Below, one piece after another: positions 8,407 through 16,724 of a stretch of 64,000 nt of DNA. The notes beneath the pieces were generated by a model. It was not told where the DNA came from and ran no database searches. It saw only the letters and a program-made list of their open reading frames with translations. Made by a program: the position numbers and the translations under genes. The stretch's first letter is position 1. Every line of letters starts with the position of its first letter. Source of the stretch: a virus; the IMG/VR virus record IMGVR_UViG_3300042882_000327, positions 1 to 64,000 of that record; one strand, given 5' to 3'.

Positions 8407-8590
8407 TCTTTACGTCCCATTCTTCTAGGACAATATTATAAGGATATTCGTCGCAGGGTATTCCTTTTTTATAGTTTTTATAGTCTTTTTCGGCAGATTC
8501 CGGACTATCAAATATAGAAATAATCCTAAACCGTCTAGGTTTTATATACCTACTTTCTTCTATCAGTACATAAACCTTAGAGGTCGCCAT
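8390..8590 (-). CDS. Hypothetical protein, 66 aa
   Basis: The frame starts most naturally at ATG 8590 (MATSKVYVLIEESRY); an ATG at 8617 with GGGAA upstream would add nine residues and cannot be excluded. The sequence alternates hydrophobic strands and charged residues (KVYVLIEES, FRIISIFDSPESAEKDY), resembling a small ferredoxin-like alpha/beta fold in which a SPESAEKDYxxY helix follows a strand. No specific function is assigned. Confidence 0.55.
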   Translation of the reverse strand: MATSKVYVLIEESRYIKPRRFRIISIFDSPESAEKDYKNYKKGIPCDEYPYNIVLEEWDVKNGFKN

Positions 8591-8993
8591 CTTGTCGGTT
8601 TTCTGAATAATGAACATCAAATTTCCCGGCAGGATAACGATTAATTAACTTATTAACATTACCAGAAAGAACTTCATTTGGATCAAGACCAAGTGAACGA
8701 CACGCATTAATCCAGTACCACCCTATATCTCCAAGCTCCCTAGACATATGGTATTTGTTATCTTCATCTAAAGGTTTACCTTGGAAAACAATTTTCTTTA
8801 CAATTTCTTGAAATTCTCCACCTTCTGATCCAAGACCCAAAGCGGCGGTGAGCAATAAAGAAATATTAGCATCTTTCTGCTGTTGTAGACTCTGTAGGCG
8901 ATTAATTAGAAATTCGATATCATTGGATTCATTACTTGTTACTGAAGCAACAAATTCCATATAACGATTAAGATCAACGACATTTTTACTCAT
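8577..8993 (-). CDS. MazG-like nucleotide pyrophosphohydrolase
   Basis: The start at 8993 (MSKNVVDLNRYMEFVAS) is preceded by AAAGAGGT at good spacing; the longer frame to 9134 overlaps thyX and is not needed. The 138-residue product has the all-alpha NTP pyrophosphatase pattern: LGLGSEGGEFQEIVKK (acidic ExxE metal site) and later RELGDIGWYW (ExxD site). MazG-type enzymes hydrolyse non-canonical or signalling nucleotides and are common in marine T4-like phages. It sits between thyX and the nrd genes, in a nucleotide metabolism block. Confidence 0.82.
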   Translation of the reverse strand: MSKNVVDLNRYMEFVASVTSNESNDIEFLINRLQSLQQQKDANISLLLTAALGLGSEGGEFQEIVKKIVFQGKPLDEDNKYHMSRELGDIGWYWINACRSLGLDPNEVLSGNVNKLINRYPAGKFDVHYSENRQDGDL

Positions 8994-8994
8994 A

Positions 8995-9819
8995 TTATAT
9001 ACCTCTTTTATTAAATTTATGTTCGATATCTGCTCTATGTTGTTTCCAACCTCTAAAATTCTTATTATATTCCTTATTTCTGGTTGGAGTTGCTTGATGT
9101 TCGGTTGGAGAAGCATGAATTGGAGTCGAACCAACTAAATCTTCATACAAGCCGAAATCTTTTTCTTTTGATGGTTTTTTTCCGTCATGTGTGAGAAAAC
9201 TAACTCTTGCACATCTTGCCGCAGACATTTGAATACAATCCACCATTAGATTATTACAAATTTCCTCATCAGTTACATATGGTAGGTGCCAATCTCCATA
9301 ATTTAACTTAGTTGGAATGGAATTTAGATATTCTGTATACATCAAAGCAGAAAGAGCATAAATTTCTGGTTGAGCATCTTCATGAACTCTCAATTCGAAA
9401 AAATTATCCCATTCGGTTGCAGTTACAATAGTTTTCGTCCACATCCAAGGTTCTATAATTCTATTGGCAATCTGCTTATGCAATCCTAACTTAGTCAATA
9501 TATAAGCAAAGATACAGGCTGGATATCTGGAGAATCTCCATAACATCTGCACCAAAGATAAACTATTACCATCAAGTTCTTCCTTTGCTTGCATTCCGGG
9601 TCGATTCTTACCCCAGAATACAGGAATTACAGGATCGGTAATAACATCTTTAATTAGTTTTTTTACTGGAATTGCTCTTGACGAAGCGGAATTCCTTGAA
9701 AATACTCTATGAGTATTAAATTCTGCTAGAATAAATCTAGGATATTTTAATTCAAAAGTGGTGAGTCTAACTCCTTCTGGCGATAGACTATCTTTTATAA
9801 CTTTCGCTTCAATCATCAT
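8995..9819 (-). CDS. thyX: Flavin-dependent thymidylate synthase
   Basis: A 274-residue ThyX, which methylates dUMP to dTMP using methylenetetrahydrofolate, NAD(P)H and FAD. The signature appears as THRVFSRNSASSR at residues 36-48, the divergent form of RHRxxSxNxxSxR used by many phage and marine enzymes. TEWDNFFELRVHEDAQPEI is the conserved C-terminal half motif. GGAG precedes the ATG pair at 9819/9816. It lies 1 bp upstream of the MazG-like gene, and both serve nucleotide supply. Confidence 0.93.
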   Translation of the reverse strand: MMIEAKVIKDSLSPEGVRLTTFELKYPRFILAEFNTHRVFSRNSASSRAIPVKKLIKDVITDPVIPVFWGKNRPGMQAKEELDGNSLSLVQMLWRFSRYPACIFAYILTKLGLHKQIANRIIEPWMWTKTIVTATEWDNFFELRVHEDAQPEIYALSALMYTEYLNSIPTKLNYGDWHLPYVTDEEICNNLMVDCIQMSAARCARVSFLTHDGKKPSKEKDFGLYEDLVGSTPIHASPTEHQATPTRNKEYNKNFRGWKQHRADIEHKFNKRGI

Positions 9820-10261
9820 TTACTCCAATTTTCTTTAAGTATTCTTTATCCAAGAAAGAATAATAATTAGTTTTTTTTAATTTATTTCTTGCGGCGTTTA
9901 ATATATTATTTTTTTGAGCTATTATAATTATATATTTGCCATTTCCCGTGTTAACCCCATTCATATATTGAGGATTATTATAATCATCAACAAAATACCT
10001 ATACTTGTCTGATATAGAATTATAAAAATTCACTAAAGATTCAGCAGATTCTGAAGTTAATTTTTTATTTTTATCTACCATCATAAACAAATTAACGCCT
10101 TCTTTTTCCTTTTTCAATATTTGGATCAAAAGTTCTTTATCGGACTTTATTATTTCAAAATTAATATTTTCAGACATGGCAAATGGGCAAATGGGAAGCC
10201 CATCTAGTTCTTTTTTTGGCGAGGATACATAGTTCTGCCAAGCTTTTAACTCTTCTAACAT
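9809..10261 (-). CDS. Conserved hypothetical protein with LPICPFA motif
   Basis: A 150-residue protein starting at ATG 10261, overlapping the primase stop region; a TTG at 10270 is the alternative. The N-terminus has W-x(5)-P-x(5)-GLPICPFA (about residues 8-29), which recalls the GLCPFA motif of DUF1415-like proteins, and the C-terminal half is Asn/Lys-rich. The biochemical role is unknown. It is placed between primase and thyX. Confidence 0.6.
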   Translation of the reverse strand: MLEELKAWQNYVSSPKKELDGLPICPFAMSENINFEIIKSDKELLIQILKKEKEGVNLFMMVDKNKKLTSESAESLVNFYNSISDKYRYFVDDYNNPQYMNGVNTGNGKYIIIIAQKNNILNAARNKLKKTNYYSFLDKEYLKKIGVNDD

Positions 10262-11259
10262 TTTTTCCAATTAATAAATTCCATTTTGGCACGAAGACCT
10301 TCAAACGTATTATTATCTATAATACGATGAATCTCTGGTTTAGTCAAGCCATTTATCACAGCTTCATTGATATCTTTGTATCCGAAAGAATCCGGGAATA
10401 AACAAACCTTAAATCCTCTATCAATTGCTTTTTGAATTTGCTTTACGATATTTGAATTTCTAGGTTCGTTGTCATAGACCAATACTAATTTATCTTTTCC
10501 CAAGAATTCGGCAATCATTAAATTAGAATCCGCAGTTGCAACAGAATTTTTTAAAAACAATGAATCAATCGGCCCTTCTACTACATATATAGTTTCTTTT
10601 TTATCAACCTTATCAAGACCAAATAGCTTTAATTCATCATCCAGTTTTACAGTTATATATCTGAGAGAATTTTTACCCAAAGCCCTTCCTTGAAAAGCAA
10701 ATAAATCACCATTTTCTGTTCTAAACGGGATAATCAATCTATCGTCATTATCTAAAAGGTTCTTATTATAGTCAGGTTTTACTTCCGACACAAACTTTTT
10801 AAAATCCTGTGCAAAATAAAGGTCTTTATGACTTCCTTTGGGAAGTCTCCTTTCTATTGCATATTTTTTTGCGTAGTGACTATCTTGTAAAGAAGCAATA
10901 GATGGTATATTTAGCTCCGTTTTCTTTTTAAAGACTGGCTTTTTGAAGTTGAATGTGGGTTTTTTATAGTTTGCGTATTTACTCTTACCTTCTGCAAACC
11001 GTTCAAGTTGGTATTCCCTCGCAACCATAGGATCAAGAAACTCCAAGAACTTATAAAAAGTTGTCGAAACTTCACAATTAAAGCAACGATAGAACATGTC
11101 ATTGCCTTTCTTGTAAATAAATCCTCTTTTCTTAGTTTTTTTCTTCTGAGAGTCGCCACAGAAAGGACATCTACAGTTATAAAGGTCCGAATTCTTCTGA
11201 GTAAATCCTTCAAGACGAACAGAAACTAATTTCAAATATTTTAGATCAAGATAGAACAT
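10255..11259 (-). CDS. 61: DNA primase (T4 gp61 / DnaG-like)
   Basis: A 334-residue primase. The N-terminal zinc-binding domain has CPFC at 31-34 and YRCFNC ending at 59-62. The Toprim region has ETIYVVEGPIDSLFL and the acidic LVYDNEP motif typical of phage primases. It makes RNA primers with the gp41 helicase (33362-34741). The length equals T4 gp61 (about 342). AGGA precedes the ATG, about 25 bp downstream of the expected start site of a strong early promoter (11291-11318). Confidence 0.93.
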   Translation of the reverse strand: MFYLDLKYLKLVSVRLEGFTQKNSDLYNCRCPFCGDSQKKKTKKRGFIYKKGNDMFYRCFNCEVSTTFYKFLEFLDPMVAREYQLERFAEGKSKYANYKKPTFNFKKPVFKKKTELNIPSIASLQDSHYAKKYAIERRLPKGSHKDLYFAQDFKKFVSEVKPDYNKNLLDNDDRLIIPFRTENGDLFAFQGRALGKNSLRYITVKLDDELKLFGLDKVDKKETIYVVEGPIDSLFLKNSVATADSNLMIAEFLGKDKLVLVYDNEPRNSNIVKQIQKAIDRGFKVCLFPDSFGYKDINEAVINGLTKPEIHRIIDNNTFEGLRAKMEFINWKKC

Positions 11260-11290
11260 TGTTTATCCTAAAAGCAGATTACAAAAATAT

Positions 11291-11318
11291 ATTATACGCC
11301 AAAACGTAAAAAAGTCAA
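11291..11318 (-). promoter_or_regulatory. Early (sigma70-type) promoter for primase operon
   Basis: The minus strand has TTGACT (plus 11313-11318), a 16-bp spacer and a perfect TATAAT (plus 11291-11296). The expected start site is about 25 bp before the primase ATG, leaving room for the AGGA ribosome-binding site. The -35 box lies inside the descending arm of the preceding terminator hairpin, so terminator and promoter overlap. Confidence 0.75.
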
Positions 11319-11336
11319 GCTAAAATAGCTTGACTT
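11306..11336 (-). terminator. Rho-independent terminator of the lysis operon
   Basis: A perfect 11-bp stem (AAGTCAAGCTA / TAGCTTGACTT, plus 11312-11322 and 11326-11336) with a 3-nt loop is followed on the minus strand by a T-run. It ends the transcript carrying the lysozyme and membrane-protein genes upstream. Confidence 0.85.
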
Positions 11337-11368
11337 CTTAGAAAATAATATAAAAAATCTGTTTGATG

Positions 11369-11911
11369 TTATTTTTCTTCGTCTAATTCCCTAAAAGCTC
11401 TTGTACACACCAATCTATCAATACAATAAGAGAATCTTGTATCATAAGTCATGGTTAATGTTTTGGATAAACCAAAAACTTTATTAATTTGAATTGGTAT
11501 TTGACTATCTATTGTACAAGAACTGTTTATACTGCATAAAGTTAATTTGACTATTCCAAATAATCCATCTACTTTATCTATTGAAAGAACTTTAAAAGTT
11601 TCTTGTTTTTTGGGGTTTACAACTGTATTTTCTATTACTAAAAAACTTCCGTCAATATCAGAGTCATTAATATTTACTATTAAATCTCCTATCGAAGAAG
11701 TCCATCTTCCTTCTATATATTTAAGCAATTTTTCATTTGTTTCTGCTTGTAATATACTTAATTCTTCGTTTCGGTTCATATTATGAGGGAATATTTCTAT
11801 TGGCGATAATAATTCTTGCCAAATTAATCCACCTACACAACCCAAAATAATTCCCAACGAAAAAATTTTTAGTTTTTGTCTTAGAGACAGACAAGAAGGT
11901 TCTTTAGTCAT
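11369..11911 (-). CDS. Membrane-anchored protein downstream of endolysin (possible lysis accessory)
   Basis: A 180-residue protein with one N-terminal hydrophobic segment (about residues 14-30, IFSLGIILGCVGGLIW) preceded by basic residues, so an N-in signal anchor with the rest periplasmic. The periplasmic part holds four cysteines (CSINSSC and CIDRLVC) that could form disulfides. Its start overlaps the upstream membrane gene as TAATG. Position after the endolysin and before a terminator suggests a spanin- or lysis-related role, but no family match is seen. Confidence 0.6.
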   Translation of the reverse strand: MTKEPSCLSLRQKLKIFSLGIILGCVGGLIWQELLSPIEIFPHNMNRNEELSILQAETNEKLLKYIEGRWTSSIGDLIVNINDSDIDGSFLVIENTVVNPKKQETFKVLSIDKVDGLFGIVKLTLCSINSSCTIDSQIPIQINKVFGLSKTLTMTYDTRFSYCIDRLVCTRAFRELDEEK

Positions 11912-12321
11912 TAGTGATTGCCTTTGTTAGTATATTCTTCTATAACCTTTTTGGCTATTTCTTGTGCGTTTTCTACTTTCATCCCATTTGTTTTTGTGGG
12001 ATTAATTACAGTAACATTCCAAATAACTCCAAGGAAAGCGGTTAGAACAAACGTTATCAATGCAAAAACTATTTTCCGTATTAAACGCATCTCTGGCATT
12101 TCTTGTCGCAAAGAATCAACCATCTCTTCTAAATCTTTAATTCTACTCTCAAAATCATCAATGTTTTTTTGACTTCTAATTTCGTCTTTTAATTTTTCTA
12201 GCTTATTTAAAACTTCACCATAAGAAGAATCTATTTTGTTTATGGTTTTTTGATTTTCTAATAGATCTCTTTCTATTATAAAAATTTTTGACCAGAAATC
12301 TTGATTATTGGGAGTTGACAT
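11911..12321 (-). CDS. Coiled-coil membrane protein, candidate holin
   Basis: The start at 12321 (MSTPNNQDFWSKIF) has AAAGGAAA upstream; a TTG at 12351 is less likely. The 136-residue product has a long coiled coil (about residues 17-80, with heptads of L/I), then one hydrophobic segment (IVFALITFVLTAFLGVIW) and a short charged tail. Proteins of this build lie beside phage endolysins and are often holin-like, but a single transmembrane segment does not prove this. It lies about 70 bp after the endolysin gene. Confidence 0.6.
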   Translation of the reverse strand: MSTPNNQDFWSKIFIIERDLLENQKTINKIDSSYGEVLNKLEKLKDEIRSQKNIDDFESRIKDLEEMVDSLRQEMPEMRLIRKIVFALITFVLTAFLGVIWNVTVINPTKTNGMKVENAQEIAKKVIEEYTNKGNH

Positions 12322-12392
12322 CGTTTCCTTTATTTCTGTTTTATTATTCAATAAAGGGGATTATCCCCAAGACAATTATATAATTATTTATG

Positions 12393-13196
12393 CTATTTTA
12401 AAATTACAAGATATTTATTAAACCTAACTTTGCGGTCAGCTAATCCGTTTGTTCCGCCATTTATTGATTTCGTCATTCCTGTTATATCTTTTTTATCGCA
12501 ATATTTATTTATGTTTCTTGAACTCCAATACCAACAAGCTGTCATAATACAAATTTTTTTATCTTTTAGTATCAAATCTGGGTCTTCGATCAAAGCCAAA
12601 TTATTGAATAGAAATTTAGAGCAAGTAGTATAATTAGACTTACCAGTTAATTGAATTGGACCTCTTCCTCTAAATTTATATCCGTCACCGGAGGCAATAT
12701 TCCCATTACCCATTCTATTTCCATAAACATAGTTTGATATTTTAGACGGCTTCTTTGCATAAGAAGAAGCGGAGGCAACGGATTTGAAATACTTTGGAAA
12801 AGTTTTTCTAAGACCCGCAGCAGAATAGTATAGGTTTTCTTCTAGTAAAGTGTAGTCTAAACTTTCGTGGCATGTTTGTGCTAAAAATCCAGCAACTCTT
12901 TCCGGAGTATTTATACCGTATTTTGGTAACACTTCATACATAGCATCAAACCATTGCCTCTCTTGAGGATTTACTAGAATTTTACTAAATTTCTCAAAAG
13001 TAAAGTTAAATGTATATAGGTTTTCGCTTAAATTTTTAACGTCTTTTTCAGTAACTACAATCTTATCGACAGGTTTAACGTCTAATGGTTTGTTTATCAA
13101 AAGAAGATTTTTTTCTTCCAATGCATTTTGTATAATTACTTCGGTATTTGAAGTAGGGTTTCTAAATAACGATAAAAATTTAGTAAGTATGCTCAT
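12393..13196 (-). CDS. Glycoside hydrolase family 19 (chitinase-like) endolysin
   Basis: A 267-residue protein starting at 13196 (MSILTKFLSLFRN; AGAGGA upstream). Residues 1-60 have no clear domain; residues about 70-265 match GH19 lysozyme-like phage endolysins: HES at 110-112 carrying the probable catalytic Glu111, ENLYYSAAGLRKTFPKYF, and GRGPIQLTGKSNY. It would cleave the peptidoglycan glycan backbone at lysis. No secretion signal is seen, so it would need a holin, and a candidate lies next downstream. Confidence 0.9.
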   Translation of the reverse strand: MSILTKFLSLFRNPTSNTEVIIQNALEEKNLLLINKPLDVKPVDKIVVTEKDVKNLSENLYTFNFTFEKFSKILVNPQERQWFDAMYEVLPKYGINTPERVAGFLAQTCHESLDYTLLEENLYYSAAGLRKTFPKYFKSVASASSYAKKPSKISNYVYGNRMGNGNIASGDGYKFRGRGPIQLTGKSNYTTCSKFLFNNLALIEDPDLILKDKKICIMTACWYWSSRNINKYCDKKDITGMTKSINGGTNGLADRKVRFNKYLVILK

Positions 13197-13204
13197 AAAA
13201 TCCT

Positions 13205-14620
13205 CTAGTATATTTCTCTCCATTGCAAATCTACCCAAACTTTAACAGTTCCTCCAATTGCTTGACAACAAACTACATATATTTCTGAATCGGTAGAATC
13301 TTGGTTTTGGGCTATGAAATTTTTCTTCGCGTTGCTTGGTTGATTCACTGGAGCAGTTCCGAACCCTTTTGAACTTCCTCCCGGAGAAGCAGACCCAACT
13401 ATACCACCATCTAATACATCACCGCCTGAAATGGCAGTTCCAGTTAAATTATACTCCACAGCAGAATCCATTGCAGCAGAAACCCAAGTTGAATTTGCTA
13501 AAGTTATATTCGACGTGTTTGCTAGTTTAATAATTTTCCAATACGCTGGAAAATCTTCTGCATAAACGTTTACATTTCCGCTTCTGGCAATAACTCTATT
13601 TAGATATCCTCGGAAGGTATTTTTTAATCTGATGGCAAGTATTGGGTACAATCCATTTGCAACAGTCACAGATTGCGAGGTCGTTCCTGAATTTACTGCA
13701 AAATCAATACCTGATTCAACATAACCACCTTCTGAGGCTACAGAAGAACAAATCTGATCAAAATATCCTCCAGATGTTGGCCCAGTATTTCTAAGTTCAC
13801 ACCTAATTGGTAAATTAGGATTACTCATATAAACAGTCGGCAAATAATTATCATTATAAAATTCATGAGCTATCACAATATTTCCGTTATGAACAAAGCC
13901 GCATCTAACTCTACCAACGCCCAACCATTGAAAGTCTATAAAAAAGATTTGAGTTTTTGTTATATCCAAATTCCAACTTCCACCTTTTCCATAATTATTA
14001 CCTTCTGTGGAAGTTCCAATTATTGACGTATTACAAGTATCCATATTCCATTGGGATTGCACGACTCTACGAGAATCTGAAGGGGAACCGCTAGTATCAG
14101 TTCTGATAACAAAACTTAATACTCCGTTTCCATCTTGTTCAAAATATATCCCATTTAAATCGTCAAAATATCCAGTTCGTTTCACAACATTGGTAACATT
14201 TGAATAAAAATTAACCGTCGTCTTTATAAATTGACTTTTTCCTGGCATATAATTATGATACATTTTTGTTTGATGTATAGCATAACTTGATGCATTATTT
14301 GATGTAGACAGCCTTGCCGCAGATTGGTTTGTAATATGCGTTATTAATCCGCCGTTAGACATCGTATCTCTGAAGTTTGGATCTATACCATAGGTATGTT
14401 TATAATCGCCTAGTGTAAATTCTTCGGAAACTCTTAATCTACCAAAAGCGTCGGATTGAGAGTTAGAAAAAAAACTTGTATTATACGAACCAGTTACAAA
14501 AATAGGGTTTTCAGTTGAATTTACTAGAGTGTTTTTTGATATTGGAATGGAATTTCCTGAATCGTTTTTAATTTCTACTTCATTAATAACATTAATATTA
14601 GAATCAAAAAGATATGTCAT
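13205..14620 (-). CDS. Virion structural protein, probable tail fibre or receptor-binding component
   Basis: A 471-residue protein with an ATGA-coupled start at 14620. It has the SDAFGRLRVSEEFTLGDYKH segment (about residues 55-74), which I recognise from structural proteins of marine T4-like phages. The rest is rich in Ser, Thr, Asn, Gly and beta strands, as in fibres and trimeric receptor-binding proteins. A Gly-rich loop (GGIVGSASPGGSSKG) lies near the end, followed by a compact C-terminal beta domain ending in WVDLQWREIY. The exact location in the virion is not determined. Confidence 0.65.
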   Translation of the reverse strand: MTYLFDSNINVINEVEIKNDSGNSIPISKNTLVNSTENPIFVTGSYNTSFFSNSQSDAFGRLRVSEEFTLGDYKHTYGIDPNFRDTMSNGGLITHITNQSAARLSTSNNASSYAIHQTKMYHNYMPGKSQFIKTTVNFYSNVTNVVKRTGYFDDLNGIYFEQDGNGVLSFVIRTDTSGSPSDSRRVVQSQWNMDTCNTSIIGTSTEGNNYGKGGSWNLDITKTQIFFIDFQWLGVGRVRCGFVHNGNIVIAHEFYNDNYLPTVYMSNPNLPIRCELRNTGPTSGGYFDQICSSVASEGGYVESGIDFAVNSGTTSQSVTVANGLYPILAIRLKNTFRGYLNRVIARSGNVNVYAEDFPAYWKIIKLANTSNITLANSTWVSAAMDSAVEYNLTGTAISGGDVLDGGIVGSASPGGSSKGFGTAPVNQPSNAKKNFIAQNQDSTDSEIYVVCCQAIGGTVKVWVDLQWREIY

Positions 14621-15546
14621 ATTATTCTCCATCCATTTCTATAAACCATTTGAACAGCACCATTATCAATTTTTAAAATAAAACCGCCGATATCGTTATC
14701 CACATTTCCGACAACAGAAATTGGATTTATGGAACAGTTACCGGATTCATCTTTTATCACTATTATTTTTCCGTCTTGAGCAGTTGTTTGTAAAAATATT
14801 GTAGTAGATTCGGGAGAATTTACTCCAACATAATAATCAGTTGAAACTAAAGAATATGTGTTACTTGTAACAACGGTTGTATTATTGACTATCGTATTAC
14901 TGGTAATATAATCGAAATAAAATTTTCTATTATCTTGATTATATGTTAGATATTTATTTTCCCCAATAGAACCCGAATTAACATCGTCAAGATACCTGAA
15001 ATTAACTTCGCCTCCTCCGGGACCAGCCATTGAAATTTTCGAAACCCAATCCTCAAGCATTTTTAATTTATTTTGTAATGCTCGTATATTAGGATCTGGT
15101 TTATTTACATTAGGTTCCGAAAACAGGTTAGTAATTTCTTTTATAGATTTAACGGACTCTTCTTTCGAAATAGAATCGATTGATAGAGCTATCAAATCCG
15201 TTGTGATAGAATCTTCTATATGTTCTTCCGAATGAAAGATTTCTGTTTGATCGATAGATACATGTATATCCTTTTCTTCGACGAGAGAAGTTATAATCTC
15301 GTCTTTTGAGGATTCTTGCTTTGTTTCTTCTAATAACTTGAAAAAATCTGCTGGAGAATTAGTTTGCAGTTTTTGTTCTTTGCGATGTTCGGATATAGTT
15401 TTTTTGAATTTCAGGACAGGGTTATGTTCTATTTCCGATTCAATTTGTTCGGATAATTTTTCGAATAACTTCGATGGGGATGGGCCAAAATCCATCCCCT
15501 TTGTTTTTTGTTTTAGATTATTCTTAAAATCTTCTTTAAAGTCCAT
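14617..15546 (-). CDS. Structural protein with coiled N-terminus and beta-rich C-terminus (fibre- or baseplate-like)
   Basis: A 309-residue protein starting at 15546 (MDFKEDFKNNLKQK). The first 160 residues are charged and helical; a short helix (IRALQNKLKMLEDWVSKI) precedes GPGGGEVNFRYLDDVN, and the remainder is Ser/Thr/Asn-rich beta sequence of the kind that forms trimeric fibres. Its stop overlaps the next structural gene. I infer an appendage or fibre-attachment role. Confidence 0.6.
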   Translation of the reverse strand: MDFKEDFKNNLKQKTKGMDFGPSPSKLFEKLSEQIESEIEHNPVLKFKKTISEHRKEQKLQTNSPADFFKLLEETKQESSKDEIITSLVEEKDIHVSIDQTEIFHSEEHIEDSITTDLIALSIDSISKEESVKSIKEITNLFSEPNVNKPDPNIRALQNKLKMLEDWVSKISMAGPGGGEVNFRYLDDVNSGSIGENKYLTYNQDNRKFYFDYITSNTIVNNTTVVTSNTYSLVSTDYYVGVNSPESTTIFLQTTAQDGKIIVIKDESGNCSINPISVVGNVDNDIGGFILKIDNGAVQMVYRNGWRII

Positions 15547-15550
15547 TATA

Positions 15551-15691
15551 TTACCATTTTCCCACAGGACATTTGGCATCCTTCAATTTAACTTTTGCGG
15601 GCATGAAACACCCACATTTTCCACAAGTTCTTAATAAAGCATTAAAAAATTCACATCCTTTGCATGTTACATAGCGAGTATCACTATCCAT
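15551..15691 (-). CDS. Small cysteine-rich zinc-binding protein, 46 aa
   Basis: Hand translation gives a 46-residue protein with six cysteines: CKGC (10-13), CGKCGC (23-28) and C41, ending CPVGKW. Spacing C-x2-C-x(9)-C-x2-C-G-C is typical of a small zinc-binding domain, and the closing CPxGKW is a pattern I associate with DUF6171-type phage proteins. It is wedged exactly between two genes (5 bp from each), so it is probably translated in the late structural operon. Its role is unknown. Confidence 0.7.
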   Translation of the reverse strand: MDSDTRYVTCKGCEFFNALLRTCGKCGCFMPAKVKLKDAKCPVGKW

Positions 15692-15696
15692 ACCTA

Positions 15697-16116
15697 TTAC
15701 TTTAATTCTCTTAACTTATAAGCTGTAGAATTACACAAAGAAAGAATAGTATCAATATCGTTTTGAATTTCAGAAAGATCGGAAATCAATGCTCTGTTAG
15801 CATCAATCCATTTAGTTAGATTTCCTATAATTTGCAAACCGTCAGTAGAAGATTCTTTGACATTTGGAAATGCTTCAAATCTACCATATCTACCAATCAT
15901 AGATTCTGCAACAGCATCTGCTAGTGGAATGATACCATCGTAAAACGCATTTAGTGCCATATGAGCAGCATAGCTTGAAGTCATTAAATGTGCATAATGG
16001 GCAGCGGTAGAGGCGGCTCTACAACGAGCAAACAATTCTGCTCCTTTGGCTTTAGGAGAACCCGGATCTTGTACATCTTCAGCGATTTCTTCTTGAATTT
16101 CTCTAAACGTAATCAT
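15697..16116 (-). CDS. Helical conserved phage protein (DUF5856-like)
   Basis: A 139-residue mostly helical protein. The segment RAASTAAHYAHLMTSSYAAHMALNAFYDGIIPLADAVAE has been cut here to its key residues: paired His in AHYAHL and AAHMAL, then FYD and LAD. These give a four-helix, ferritin-like His/Asp/Glu spacing that I recall from DUF5856 proteins of T4-like marine phages. The position inside the late structural block suggests a virion or assembly role. Metal binding is inference only. Confidence 0.6.
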   Translation of the reverse strand: MITFREIQEEIAEDVQDPGSPKAKGAELFARCRAASTAAHYAHLMTSSYAAHMALNAFYDGIIPLADAVAESMIGRYGRFEAFPNVKESSTDGLQIIGNLTKWIDANRALISDLSEIQNDIDTILSLCNSTAYKLRELK

Positions 16117-16128
16117 CTAAAATTCCTC

Positions 16129-16335
16129 TTATATTTGTGGTTTTGATCTTCTGATATTTGGAAAGTCAGGAACTCTTTTCTTTTTAGTCATTCTTACAGG
16201 GGGAGATTCTCCCGGAACAGCCCCAGAAATATTTCCAGTCCCAACATTACTAGCAGGAATAGCTCCAGCAACTCCTTCTTCTTTGATATGTTTGATTTCT
16301 CTTAATATCTTTCTTAACTTTTTTAATTTGCTCAT
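16129..16335 (-). CDS. Small basic protein, 68 aa
   Basis: A 68-residue protein with a very basic helical N-terminus (MSKLKKLRKILREIKHIK), a Gly/Ala/Pro-rich linker (VAGAIPASNVGTGNISGAVP) and a basic tail (MTKKKRVPDFPN). The pattern resembles short structural or DNA-associated phage peptides. It overlaps the upstream gene by 4 bases (ATGA). No family is assigned. Confidence 0.6.
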   Translation of the reverse strand: MSKLKKLRKILREIKHIKEEGVAGAIPASNVGTGNISGAVPGESPPVRMTKKKRVPDFPNIRRSKPQI

Positions 16336-16718
16336 ATTTGTCTCAATACGTTAGCTATGTTAAAATCTATCGGAATATCAGAAGAAATGATATGTTTTCC
16401 ATTAACATTTCTTATAATATCGGGCATATAATTCAAGTATACTAAAAACGTTTTAAGACAAGAATAATCTTTCGGTCTAATTTTTAGAAACAACATTTTA
16501 GTACAGGGTTCAGTTTCGAACACATTATATACTAATATAATATGATTGAGAATTAATCTTTCTCTCAATTCTCCAGAAGTACTATATTTCTGAATAAGTC
16601 GTTTTATATATTTAATACGTTTTAGATCAGAAAAAAACTCTTGTTCAATATAATGCGGCGAAATGTAATTTTTCGCCGCATACAAAACAAAATTATCACA
16701 CGTTAAATTTTCAATCAT
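16332..16718 (-). CDS. Conserved phage protein, 128 aa
   Basis: A 128-residue protein of helical, hydrophobic character (CDNFVLYAAKNYISPHYIE, then RERLILNHIILVYNVF). The phrase CDNFxLYAAxxY followed by ELRxRLILNHxI is conserved in T4-like marine phages as I recall, but no function is known to me. It lies in the late block between two structural-type genes. Confidence 0.6.
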   Translation of the reverse strand: MIENLTCDNFVLYAAKNYISPHYIEQEFFSDLKRIKYIKRLIQKYSTSGELRERLILNHIILVYNVFETEPCTKMLFLKIRPKDYSCLKTFLVYLNYMPDIIRNVNGKHIISSDIPIDFNIANVLRQI

Positions 16719-16724
16719 TATAAA

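Noticed and set aside
12356-12368. Palindrome GGGGATTATCCCC after the endolysin gene as a terminator
   Set aside because: The stem is only 5 bp with a weak following T-run, and the next gene probably belongs to the same unit; not strong enough to call.
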